Source of the DNA: Rhodobacter viridis
GTDB taxonomy: Bacteria > Pseudomonadota > Alphaproteobacteria > Rhodobacterales > Rhodobacteraceae
NCBI RefSeq assembly: GCF_003217355.1
Contig: NZ_QJTK01000014.1
Location: forward strand, 1-64,000
Direction of reading: 5' to 3'
DNA length: 64,000 nucleotides
Each line of letters opens with the position of its first letter. Position 1 is the stretch's first letter. Shown here one piece after another: positions 1 through 6,976 of the stretch. The notes below the pieces were generated by a model. It searched no databases. It saw nothing but the letters and a program-made list of their open reading frames with translations, and was not told the origin of the DNA. The position numbers were made by a program, and so were the translations under genes.

Positions 1-49
1 AATGGGCGATCAGCTTCGCGCAACTGAACGGCTGCGCAGATCGCCCATT
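1..49. repeat. Inverted repeat, 11-bp arms
   Basis: Arms AATGGGCGATC (1-11) and GATCGCCCATT (39-49) are exact reverse complements around a 27-base centre. There is no T-run after it, so it is not a classical terminator. It begins at the first base of the window, so it may be part of a larger feature. Confidence 0.6.
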
Positions 50-422
50 GCTCCGTCGGCGCAACCGCGCCAAATTCAGCAAAGGACTCTGGTTTTAGCC
101 GGATGAACATCGGGGGTCACAGCAAAAGCCAAGTTGATTCCGCCTAGTTCCACCGCTTGTCTATAGAAGAATAAGGTGGAAGTTGGTGGATCAAAGGGCA
201 AATGGCAAAAAGGAACACCGACGAGCAACATCCGTGCTCGGCGTTAGCCGAGTGCGGTGGGGCGACGGCGGTACGGATCGCAATTGCGCGAACAGCGCTG
301 TTGCGGGACGTCGTCATCAATGTAAGTAATTTTTATTTTCTCAACGATAAACTGAGGGATAATAACGAATGGCTCGTGGATACAACTATTCGGCTCTAGC
401 CGTTCGCAATCAAACTGACTGA

Positions 423-471
423 CCCCTGTTGCACGCACGCCTCGCACTGCTCGTCGTTCGTGCAGCAGGGG
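423..471. repeat. Hairpin-forming inverted repeat
   Basis: Arms CCCCTGTTGCACG (423-435) and CGTGCAGCAGGGG (459-471) pair at 12 of 13 positions around a 23-base loop in a region with no gene. It could be part of a non-coding RNA, a recombination site or a relic. The sequence shows only the pairing. Confidence 0.55.
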
Positions 472-785
472 TAGTGCTGACGAATGTCGACGTCGCTCCG
501 CGTCTCACGCCTACGGCGTTTCGATGCTCGCTCGGCGCCAATCGTCAGCAGGTGCTACGCACCCAACTCGTTTCACGACAGATCCATTACACTCGTTATC
601 TCACTCGTCTATCCAGTTATGCGGTCATCGTGAGAAACCCTCTCCTCGATCGTCGCCCAAAATCCTTGATACCACCAGATATGCGACGGAATTTCGCAGG
701 ATGGCCGGAATCTATGCAGATAAATACATGAGGCGGATAGATTCAGATCGCAATCCGTCGTTTGCCTATAACGAGGAGAACTGAC

Positions 786-1205
786 TTGATTTACCATCGC
801 TACGCTTTCGATTCGGATCCGTTTGATGACCTTGCTGAGCACCTAGAGCAGGTGCCAATATTAGCAGACGCCGTTCTCGGGATCGGTGCTCCCGGTTGTG
901 TCGCCCGTTTTCAAAACCACTCAGATCAAAACTTGTTTTATTTGGCATGCGACGAAAACTGGCTGCCGCACATAGAGCGGCATGGGCTCGATCTGGTCTT
1001 GCCCGTTGATTTGCCGTTCGGGCTGGCGACCATAAACTCAGTTATCGAGCAATGCTCGTTGCACTCCCGTGTCAATTTGCTGGAACTGTATGACATTGGT
1101 TTTTACAGCGAGAGCGATCACGAGGATTTTCTGATGACCGTCAATGGGCATGCGGAGACTGTTAGATGCTATCCATTGGAGATCTGTGATGCCGTTGCAG
1201 AATAA
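786..1205 (+). CDS. Hypothetical protein, first of a tandem paralogous pair
   Basis: A 139-residue acidic soluble protein of unknown function. The start is set at TTG 786 because GAGGAG (773-778) lies 7 bases upstream; the frame is open to 762 but without a better site. It shares a core with the next gene: a GCxxxFxNxSDxxLxxLA segment near residues 40-57 and a xVIxQCSLxxRVxxxE segment near residues 80-97. No transmembrane segment or signal peptide is visible. Its stop overlaps the downstream start by 17 bases, so the two are probably translated together. It is the first gene after the 785-base gene-free stretch. No database family is recognised. Confidence 0.7.
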   Translation: MIYHRYAFDSDPFDDLAEHLEQVPILADAVLGIGAPGCVARFQNHSDQNLFYLACDENWLPHIERHGLDLVLPVDLPFGLATINSVIEQCSLHSRVNLLELYDIGFYSESDHEDFLMTVNGHAETVRCYPLEICDAVAE

Positions 1206-1584
1206 TTCCGTTGCCCACATCTATATCGTGCTCGGGGATATTATGCAGGCGATTATGCCAGCGCTTGCGGGTTTGCCCTTGGCTGATGTGCAAATTGCGG
1301 AGACCGGTTGCGCCGTCGGTTTCGAGAACGATTCAGATCTGGCGCTGCTCAGACTGGCAATGCCCCCGGGTATTGCAGATTTCGATGACGGGGATGAAAC
1401 CATCGTGATTTTGGCGGATCCACCATACGCCCGCAGCCTAGTTGATCCTGTGCTCCACCAATGTTCCCTGCAAGATCGAGTTCAGATCGCCGAGTTTGCG
1501 AGAATTTACCTGCCAACCGCACAGCACCATGATCGGTTGATGCAGATGATGCGGGGCGCGGGTGTTGACGCATATTTCTCCTGA
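1189..1584 (+). CDS. Hypothetical protein, second of a tandem paralogous pair
   Basis: A 131-residue protein of unknown function, homologous by eye to its upstream neighbour. Shared segments are TGCAVGFENDSDLALLRLA (GCVARFQNHSDQNLFYLA upstream) and VLHQCSLQDRV (VIEQCSLHSRV upstream). ATG 1189 is preferred because GGAG lies about 7 bases before it and it overlaps the end of the previous gene. The two proteins have diverged strongly between the shared blocks, so this is an old duplication and not an assembly artefact. It faces the methyltransferase gene tail to tail with a gap of 22 bases. The pair could form a heterodimer; that is inference only. Confidence 0.7.
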   Translation: MPLQNNSVAHIYIVLGDIMQAIMPALAGLPLADVQIAETGCAVGFENDSDLALLRLAMPPGIADFDDGDETIVILADPPYARSLVDPVLHQCSLQDRVQIAEFARIYLPTAQHHDRLMQMMRGAGVDAYFS

Positions 1585-1606
1585 TCTGGTCGAAATCGAA
1601 GCGCGC

Positions 1607-3118
1607 TCACATTTCGATTTCAAAACTTGGTTGGTAGTTGGTCAGCAGATACTCCGTGCATCTCGACCCGCTGCCCGAGGATGTCGCGCAGGTATAGGTG
1701 GTTTCTATCGCTCTGGCGTGCCACTCAGGAAATCTGGATCTGATTTGCTCCGACCGATTATACGAGATCAGGATAGGGGATGGCTGCTCCCTCGCGGCGT
1801 TCGCAAACGCATCGTGGTCAAATTGTCTGTGTCGATAATAGAGCCTCCATGGGATCTCGTATGGTGGATCCAGATAAAATAGCGGGTGCCTGCCCGAGAC
1901 GGGCGATGTCAGCACCTCTCGATAATCCGAGTTTGAAATTTTCCAATGCTGGATCTGGCGAGAGTAGTGTTCGAGCTGCTGAATTTTCTCCTCCCTCCAA
2001 TGCACCGAGTTGCTGGTCGGCGCATAACTGCCGTGTTCGCCGAGACCTGAAAACGAAAGTCGATTTACGGCGTAAAACCACGCGGCAGTATCGACAATGT
2101 CGCCTGCACCCTTTGAAAGCGCTTTCTTGCACTCGTCGAAATGATGCCGCGCATCGGCGTCAGTTTTGCAACTGAGGCGCGCGCGCATGAGTTCATTGAT
2201 CAGCGCGTCGGGATGATCACGCAGTGCCAGCCAGAACGCCCAAACCGCTGGATTGGCGTCATTGACCCAGATCGACGCCTGCGGATGACTCTCGGAGACC
2301 GCCAATGCTACGGATCCACCGCCCAGAAACGGCTCGCGATACTCGTCGATTTCCCTTGGAAAATAGTTCAGGATTTTGTTGAGAACCTTGGATTTCCCAC
2401 CGACATAACGCAGCGGGCTCGCCCCAATGCGCAACGATTTTTGAGTGGCGTTTCCGCAGGCGTGCCAGAGCGTTGATGGCGACGGCGGTGTCGCATCTCC
2501 CCACAGTCTGGCGCGGATCACCCGGATGATCGCATCGCCCTCGGGATCCTCTCCCTCGTGATCGTCCAACCAATGGTGGATCCGATCATCGTCGGGATCC
2601 GGGAGAGAAGCGGGTTTGGCTGAGGGGTCGCTCAGCACATAGCGGTCGAGCTCGCAGGCGGCAATTGTCCCGTCGCGGAGCAGATCGACGATCGCGCGAT
2701 CACCCTGCCGCTGGTTGCTGACAACTGCCAGCAGATCCTCGCGGGATTGGGCGGGAGAGTCGAGGCGGAATTGGGCGAGGATGTCGGCGCGCGCTGCTGC
2801 GAGGGCATTGTCCCGGATCGCACGCGATGCCTCGCGGCTCTGCGTTGTCGCCGCCCGTTCCTCGGGGGATGGGCTGGGGCGCACCTGACGAGCCAGATTG
2901 TTCAGGGCATCCCTCAGTGGGTCAGCAAACAACGTGTCAAAGTCCGCACTGCTACCGTATTTGAATTTTCGCGATGCAGCGTCGGCGACGACGCGCACCA
3001 GTGGGACAGTGGTCAGGCTCGCGACGGCGTTCAGCAGCGCGCGCACGAGATCGGCGTCGAGCGCATTCCCTGCTCTGTGCGCGTCGAGCGCCTGCTGAAC
3101 GTCGTCCACGATAGACAC
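1607..3118 (-). CDS. D12-class N6-adenine DNA methyltransferase with N-terminal extension
   Basis: Predicted to transfer a methyl group from S-adenosylmethionine to adenine N6 in DNA. The D12/Dam-type catalytic part spans roughly residues 235-503, with the SAM-binding blocks LRYVGGKSKVLN (about 235) and EPFLGGGSVAL (about 262) and the catalytic YLDPPY block (about 415). Residues 1-230 match nothing recognised; Dam-type enzymes are usually about 270-300 residues, so this protein is nearly twice as long. GTG 3118 is chosen because GGAGGGG lies 6 bases upstream; a TTG at 3160 would add 14 residues without such a site. No restriction endonuclease is adjacent, so it is probably an orphan methylase of the island. 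The target sequence is unknown. Confidence 0.85.
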   Translation of the reverse strand: MSIVDDVQQALDAHRAGNALDADLVRALLNAVASLTTVPLVRVVADAASRKFKYGSSADFDTLFADPLRDALNNLARQVRPSPSPEERAATTQSREASRAIRDNALAAARADILAQFRLDSPAQSREDLLAVVSNQRQGDRAIVDLLRDGTIAACELDRYVLSDPSAKPASLPDPDDDRIHHWLDDHEGEDPEGDAIIRVIRARLWGDATPPSPSTLWHACGNATQKSLRIGASPLRYVGGKSKVLNKILNYFPREIDEYREPFLGGGSVALAVSESHPQASIWVNDANPAVWAFWLALRDHPDALINELMRARLSCKTDADARHHFDECKKALSKGAGDIVDTAAWFYAVNRLSFSGLGEHGSYAPTSNSVHWREEKIQQLEHYSRQIQHWKISNSDYREVLTSPVSGRHPLFYLDPPYEIPWRLYYRHRQFDHDAFANAAREQPSPILISYNRSEQIRSRFPEWHARAIETTYTCATSSGSGSRCTEYLLTNYQPSFEIEM

Positions 3119-3371
3119 GATGCGCCCCTCCGGTGGGCAATGATTGGCTGTCCTGCGCAACGGGGCTGCGCAGGGGATTGGTGGGGCTCGACAATGGCCG
3201 AGCCCGATTTGGGCGTGTGATCAGGGCGTGACTGTCCGGTCCGCCGATCGGAGGTTGGTGCAGAGCCGCATTGATTATGGGGGGTGTCCGACGCTGCCCC
3301 CGCTGCTAGGGGCTGAGTATTTCAGCGGGTTTTGCCAAGTGGTTTTTGGGATTCAGCCAATTTGTGTTGCG

Positions 3372-3593
3372 CTAGCCTGTGAGCCGCAAAAAAGAGGTCA
3401 CATTGCTCGGAGCGGCGCATTTATGCCGTGAAACGATGGCTCTCGCCTTCCCGAGCGCATCAGTCCGCGCCTTTCTGGCGTCGAATTCGGCATGCAGGCG
3501 CACAAAAATCGGCAGATATGATGGGTCTTTATCGGACAAAATCGCCGCCGTCAGAAGCATACTTTCGAGGTCTCTGTCAGATATGTTCACCAT
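3372..3593 (-). CDS. Small hypothetical protein
   Basis: A 73-residue protein with a predicted helical body (motif PSYLPIFVRLHAEFDARKAR near the centre) followed by a basic stretch. It has no signal peptide, membrane segment or recognised domain. The ribosome-binding site ahead of ATG 3593 is weak. It stands alone between the methyltransferase and the next small gene, all on the minus strand. Function is unknown; a small regulatory or accessory protein of the island is possible. The coding call rests on its length, the helical pattern and the gap it fills, so confidence is moderate. Confidence 0.5.
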   Translation of the reverse strand: MVNISDRDLESMLLTAAILSDKDPSYLPIFVRLHAEFDARKARTDALGKARAIVSRHKCAAPSNVTSFLRLTG

Positions 3594-3690
3594 GATCTTA
3601 CGCTCGGATGCATTCCAACTAAAGTTGCGATTGAGGAAACGCCTATTGCGCCTACGTTACGCCATATTTCCCATCTCGAGTTTTTGCATG

Positions 3691-4002
3691 CTACGCATCC
3701 GAAATTTCATCCCCGAACTCTTGATCAACCTCGTCAGCGCTCAAGCATTCCTGTGCCCAAGCGAACGCATACTGCTTTTCAATCGGAGTAATAGCAGAAC
3801 CTCCTGACCATGAGTTTCCACCAGCAGAACGAGCATATTTGCTCATCGCTCCTCCCTCTCCTGCAATAAAATATTCCCCCTTGGAAGTCCGATAAAGATC
3901 TTCCTCAAACCAGCCAAAGTCACCCGGATGACCATGAGCGTATGTGCCAATATAATTTGCGGAATCGGTGTCATACCGTTTGCCATTGATGATTCGCTTC
4001 AT
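3691..4002 (-). CDS. Small cargo protein starting MKRIINGKRYDT
   Basis: A 103-residue soluble protein that begins with MKRIINGKRYDTDSA and has blocks GHPGDFGWFEEDLYRTSKGE, GEGGAMSKYA and NSWSGGSAITPI. From memory this pattern belongs to a family of uncharacterised small proteins found widely on plasmids, conjugative elements and prophages; I know no assigned function. The frame is open upstream to 4104, but ATG 4002 matches the family N-terminus and has AGGA about 8 bases before it. Two copies of a 13-bp direct repeat lie about 100 bases upstream and could serve its regulation. Confidence 0.7.
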   Translation of the reverse strand: MKRIINGKRYDTDSANYIGTYAHGHPGDFGWFEEDLYRTSKGEYFIAGEGGAMSKYARSAGGNSWSGGSAITPIEKQYAFAWAQECLSADEVDQEFGDEISDA

Positions 4003-4509
4003 CACTGAATCCTGTGCTGCTAGAGTGGTCAACATTTGCGGCCAATAGGTCGCAAAAAACTCATAGTCCGAATTCAGCATGAGCGACAATCGTGGCGTTG
4101 ACACGATCTCGACGTCAGTTTTGACACGATCTCTGACATGATTTCAGTCTGAAATGATGAAAACAGCAAAAGCCAATCATATTCAAATTACTTGATGATC
4201 ACCAAAATATTTCGAGAAGATGCGCAATGAGTGCACTTTTTCGAAAAGCCCGGAATGCGCAATGGAGTGATATCTTCACCACGTGAATTCACCTTGCGCC
4301 TAAGTCCATGCAACTGAATTTATATGAATGGTCAGCCGCCAAATCGAAAAATATTGCCGTTGCTGCATTGTTCCGAGTTTTTCAAAAAATTGATTTTTCC
4401 GCCGACTTGTTGAAGGCAAAAATCTTTACCCCAGCCTGCGAATTGCGATGAATATCTATGTGAGCGGCGTTGACGGTCGGACAATGAATGATTTTGCAAA
4501 ATATAACAG
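4003..4509. other. Intergenic stretch in the island
   Basis: About 500 AT-rich bases between two minus-strand genes. It contains the direct repeats at 4098-4110 and 4121-4133 and two imperfect copies of ATGCGCAATG(G)AGTG near 4220 and 4255. Presumably the promoter of the downstream small gene is here. No convincing gene was seen on either strand. Confidence 0.5.
4098..4133. repeat. 13-bp direct repeat pair, possible operator
   Basis: TTGACACGATCTC occurs exactly at 4098-4110 and 4121-4133, a 23-base period, about 100 bases upstream of the MKRIINGKRYDT-type gene. A pair at roughly two helical turns is typical of a site bound by a dimeric regulator on one face of DNA, but no regulator gene is identified. 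Confidence 0.45.
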
Positions 4510-5268
4510 TCAAGGCTTCCTTCCGGGCTTTGCAACCAACGGATCCTTGGCGGCTGCAGCGATCCGTAGTGAGCGATAAAAAATATCCGAAACCTTCACG
4601 CAATATATTTCCTGCAACCGAACCTTGATCTGCGCCTTTGATAAGCCCGCATGGGTTAGCGTAATGATATGCTGAATCATTTTATCGTTATGCTCATTTG
4701 TTGTACGATTTTGCAGTGGCTTCAAAGGTTTTGGCGGCGACGGATACAAGCAATCTTCTAAGCCATCTGGAATTTCCACCCTAAAATGTATCTTACATCC
4801 GTCCAAGCCATGGGCATCGGCATCAGATGCGAACTCTTGCAACCCAAGACTTCGGATTTGCGTTTTGTTTGTTTTTGTGTCTATGCAACCGCCTTCTATG
4901 TTGACGAATGGAAGAGGGAATACGTCAAACATAATATCATATTGCTTCTTCGCATCCTCTGGGAAGTCCCCGCAATATAGACTAACCTCGCCCCTCTCGT
5001 TGGGCAGTGCATGTGAGATGAAAAGTTGATGCAGAGGAGCGTATTTCACTCCGTTCCGATCCAGTAGAAATACCCTTTCACTATGCTCAGATAGCAACTT
5101 GTGAATCGCCCATCGCTCGTACGCAACATCATTTCTGTCGTTGGTTGGCTCTCCACTGAAAATCGCGATCGGGTCTTCGCTTGACTGTTCACCTTCCTCC
5201 GTGAGTTTCGGCGGATACCTCCGTTTGAAGATCTCCGAAATGGTGCTCTGTAACTCGCTCCAATCCAT
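4510..5268 (-). CDS. Hypothetical island protein
   Basis: A 252-residue soluble protein of unknown function. ATG 5268 is chosen because AGGGGG lies a few bases upstream; the frame is open to 5325. The C-terminal part (about residues 190-240, around MIQHIITLTHAGLSKAQIKV) looks like an all-helical helix-turn-helix-like segment and the protein ends in a basic tail, which hints at DNA binding. The middle has a single Cys pair region (LYCGDFPED, GGCIDTKTNK) without a clear metal motif. It lies between the integrase and the small island genes on the same strand. Function is not assigned. Confidence 0.65.
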   Translation of the reverse strand: MDWSELQSTISEIFKRRYPPKLTEEGEQSSEDPIAIFSGEPTNDRNDVAYERWAIHKLLSEHSERVFLLDRNGVKYAPLHQLFISHALPNERGEVSLYCGDFPEDAKKQYDIMFDVFPLPFVNIEGGCIDTKTNKTQIRSLGLQEFASDADAHGLDGCKIHFRVEIPDGLEDCLYPSPPKPLKPLQNRTTNEHNDKMIQHIITLTHAGLSKAQIKVRLQEIYCVKVSDIFYRSLRIAAAAKDPLVAKPGRKP

Positions 5269-5441
5269 GATGCCCCCTGTACCGTGCAATTTTGCGCAGA
5301 CACCGAGCCGAAGAATCGTCCCCAAAAGCGCTGGCGCAAACGCAGTTACACATCAACGGTTGACATCGTGTGCCCGGCGCGCGTTTAGAGGCGAAAATAA
5401 AGTGAAAATCTGAGCGAACGGCTCTATTCATCGCAGGTGGA

Positions 5442-6716
5442 TTACATCGCGATCTTCACGACGGCGTCCCGCAAGGTTTCGAGCGGCGTCACGCCGTATC
5501 GTTCGCGCTTGATCGCATGCCCCATCAGATCTGCCTTCACGCGCTCTTCTATGCCAGCCGCGATCATCCGCGTCTCGAACGAGTGGCGAAGGCTGTAGGC
5601 CGTGTGCTCGTCGCTCTCCATCAGTCCATTTTCACGCAGGAACTTGTTGGTGGTGGCAGAGAGCGTCGGATTATCGCGGTAGCGAGCGAAACCGTTCGGG
5701 AACTGTCTGATGGCTTCCAGCGAGACACCAAGCAGGGGAATGTCCCGTATGGCATTCCGCGTCTTGCCTTTGTGGATGTGGATGTGCGGGATCTTGGCGT
5801 CGAGCCTGATGTGCTCGCTCAGAAGATCTGCGATCTCAGACGGGCGGCAACCCGTGTTGATGCAGGTCAGGAAGATGGCGCGAGCCTCCGGGTTGAGACC
5901 GTCCAATGCCCCCGGCGCGAGCAGGGTCTTGGTGATCCACTCACGGCTGAAAGGCGGGCGCTCCTTGCGCAAGGTTGTGTCAGCAATGCTGAGCCTGCCG
6001 AATGCCAAAGGTAGCCCGAGTTGCTTAGCATCGTTCACGGTGCGCAGGACATCCATGAGATGCCCGATGTCCTTCTTCGCACTGTTGGCGGTCAGATCCT
6101 CATCCCGGATGCGATCAATCCACCAGCGGCGAAATGTCTGCATGTCGTCGGTATTGATCTCGCCGAGATCCCGATCGCCGACGAGGGCGATGAAATTCTT
6201 CACTGCCTTGATGCGTGGATTGCGCCAGCGACGGATGTCATCCTCCGTTTTGCCGATGACCCGATCAGCGGCGATGCCCCAGAAGTCATCAAGCGCCTTG
6301 GAGAGGGTCAATTTCGGCTTGGCAACCGTGCCGAGCAGAGCGGCAGCAACCACGGCATCCGGTTCGCCACGAATTTGAGGGATCCGGCTGATACGCTCCG
6401 CAATCTTTTCGAGGGGCAGAGCGGCAACGTCCTCGACCGGCAGATACCTGTGTCCGTAGCGCTGAGCTATCTCCACCGCTGCGGCGTAGCGTTGGTCTGC
6501 CTCCTTTGAGTTGCCTGCCAGACGCGCCTCCCATGCCCGCAGCAGGTCGTCCCAAATGGCAATCGCCTTGCGTTGAGCTTCCGCCTGCGAGTCCGTGTGC
6601 AGCGACATCAAGATATCGGTGCGCGGTTCGATGTCTTTGTAGCGCCCCGGCACTCTGCGCCGCAGGTAATAACTCGCACCGCGCAGCACAACTTTCGGTG
6701 GCTTGGGGATCGGCAT
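5442..6716 (-). CDS. int: Tyrosine site-specific integrase
   Basis: Catalyses integration and excision of the island by strand exchange between attachment sites. The N-terminus (RGASYYLRRRVPGRY, residues 12-26) resembles the short DUF6538-type arm seen in alphaproteobacterial integrases. A core-binding domain follows (about 130-230), then the catalytic domain with box I Arg in TGCRPSEI (about residue 289), box II AYSLRH (about 375) and the GHAIKRERYG stretch whose Tyr (about 406) is the predicted nucleophile. All key residues are present, so it looks functional. It begins 110 bases from the tRNA-Ser 3' end and is transcribed away from it, the usual arrangement for an element using that tRNA as attachment site. 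Confidence 0.93.
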   Translation of the reverse strand: MPIPKPPKVVLRGASYYLRRRVPGRYKDIEPRTDILMSLHTDSQAEAQRKAIAIWDDLLRAWEARLAGNSKEADQRYAAAVEIAQRYGHRYLPVEDVAALPLEKIAERISRIPQIRGEPDAVVAAALLGTVAKPKLTLSKALDDFWGIAADRVIGKTEDDIRRWRNPRIKAVKNFIALVGDRDLGEINTDDMQTFRRWWIDRIRDEDLTANSAKKDIGHLMDVLRTVNDAKQLGLPLAFGRLSIADTTLRKERPPFSREWITKTLLAPGALDGLNPEARAIFLTCINTGCRPSEIADLLSEHIRLDAKIPHIHIHKGKTRNAIRDIPLLGVSLEAIRQFPNGFARYRDNPTLSATTNKFLRENGLMESDEHTAYSLRHSFETRMIAAGIEERVKADLMGHAIKRERYGVTPLETLRDAVVKIAM

Positions 6717-6776
6717 CCGGGGGCTCGTGTGTCGAAATGAGTATCAAAATGTGTGTCAGATTTGGCATGAGAAAGC

Positions 6777-6797
6777 AAGGAAAACTGGGTTTTCCTT
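6777..6797 (-). terminator. Hairpin downstream of tRNA-Ser
   Basis: AAGGAAAAC and GTTTTCCTT form a perfect 9-bp stem with a 3-base loop. Read on the minus strand it follows the tRNA-Ser 3' end by about 30 bases and is followed by a T-rich stretch, so it fits a factor-independent terminator for the tRNA. It lies in island DNA, so the element may have restored termination for the tRNA. Confidence 0.55.
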
Positions 6798-6825
6798 CGT
6801 TTTCAGCGCTTTACCTGTGAGATGC

Positions 6826-6915
6826 TGGCGGACGGGATGGGATTCGAACCCACGAGACGGTTCCCCGCCTACACACTTTCCAGGCGTGCGCCTTCGACCA
6901 CTCGGCCACCCGTCC
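6826..6915 (-). tRNA. tRNA-Ser(GGA)
   Basis: A 90-base class II tRNA. The acceptor stem GGACGGG pairs with CCCGTCC, a long variable arm is present, the T-arm has GGTTCGAATCC, and CCA is encoded. The anticodon loop CTGGAAA gives anticodon GGA (6879-6881 on plus), reading UCC/UCU serine codons. The 3' end points to the integrase and is the probable attachment site of the island. Confidence 0.97.
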
Positions 6916-6935
6916 GTCGGCGGGTTTAGCGGCAA

Positions 6936-6961
6936 ATCTCCCCCCTCGCAAGGGGGGAGAT
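6936..6961 (-). terminator. Terminator after mscS
   Basis: ATCTCCCCCCT and AGGGGGGAGAT form a perfect 11-bp stem with loop CGCA, between the end of mscS and the tRNA-Ser gene. A short T-run follows on the minus strand. It probably ends the trg-cysK-mscS transcript. Confidence 0.6.
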
Positions 6962-6976
6962 CATCCCGAAACACGC

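Larger units (their letters stand above)
1..785. other. Gene-free stretch with inverted repeats
   Basis: No convincing gene is seen here. The stretch holds a perfect 11-bp inverted repeat at 1-11/39-49, a 12-bp palindrome AACAGCGCTGTT at 291-302, and a hairpin with 12 of 13 arms pairing at 423-435/459-471. A 65-codon open frame at 202-399 has a weak AAAGGG ahead of its ATG but no recognisable protein features and is not called. The stretch ends at the ribosome-binding site GAGGAG (773-778) of the next gene. A structured RNA or a decayed gene is possible; neither is shown. Confidence 0.5.
1..6825. mobile_element. tRNA-Ser-associated integrative island (right part only)
   Basis: The DNA left of the tRNA-Ser gene is visibly AT-richer than the rest of the window and carries a tyrosine integrase beside the tRNA 3' end, a DNA adenine methyltransferase and several unrecognised small genes. 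This is the usual layout of an element integrated into the 3' end of a tRNA gene. The right boundary is placed at the tRNA CCA end (6826). No second copy of the tRNA 3' segment was noticed to the left, so the left boundary must lie outside the window or has decayed. No capsid, tail, relaxase or replication genes are seen, so whether it is a prophage remnant, genomic island or integrative element cannot be decided here. Confidence 0.7.

Noticed and set aside
202-399. Small open frame as a gene
   Set aside because: It has only a weak upstream site, no homology by eye and lies among inverted repeats; kept as part of the gene-free stretch.
1733-2820. High density of GATC near the methyltransferase
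   Set aside because: GATC is also very frequent throughout the GC-rich backbone of this window, so it is not evidence of a target site or of self-methylation.
1607-3118. Methyltransferase as half of a restriction-modification system
   Set aside because: No endonuclease gene is adjacent on either side; the neighbours are small unknown proteins without nuclease motifs.
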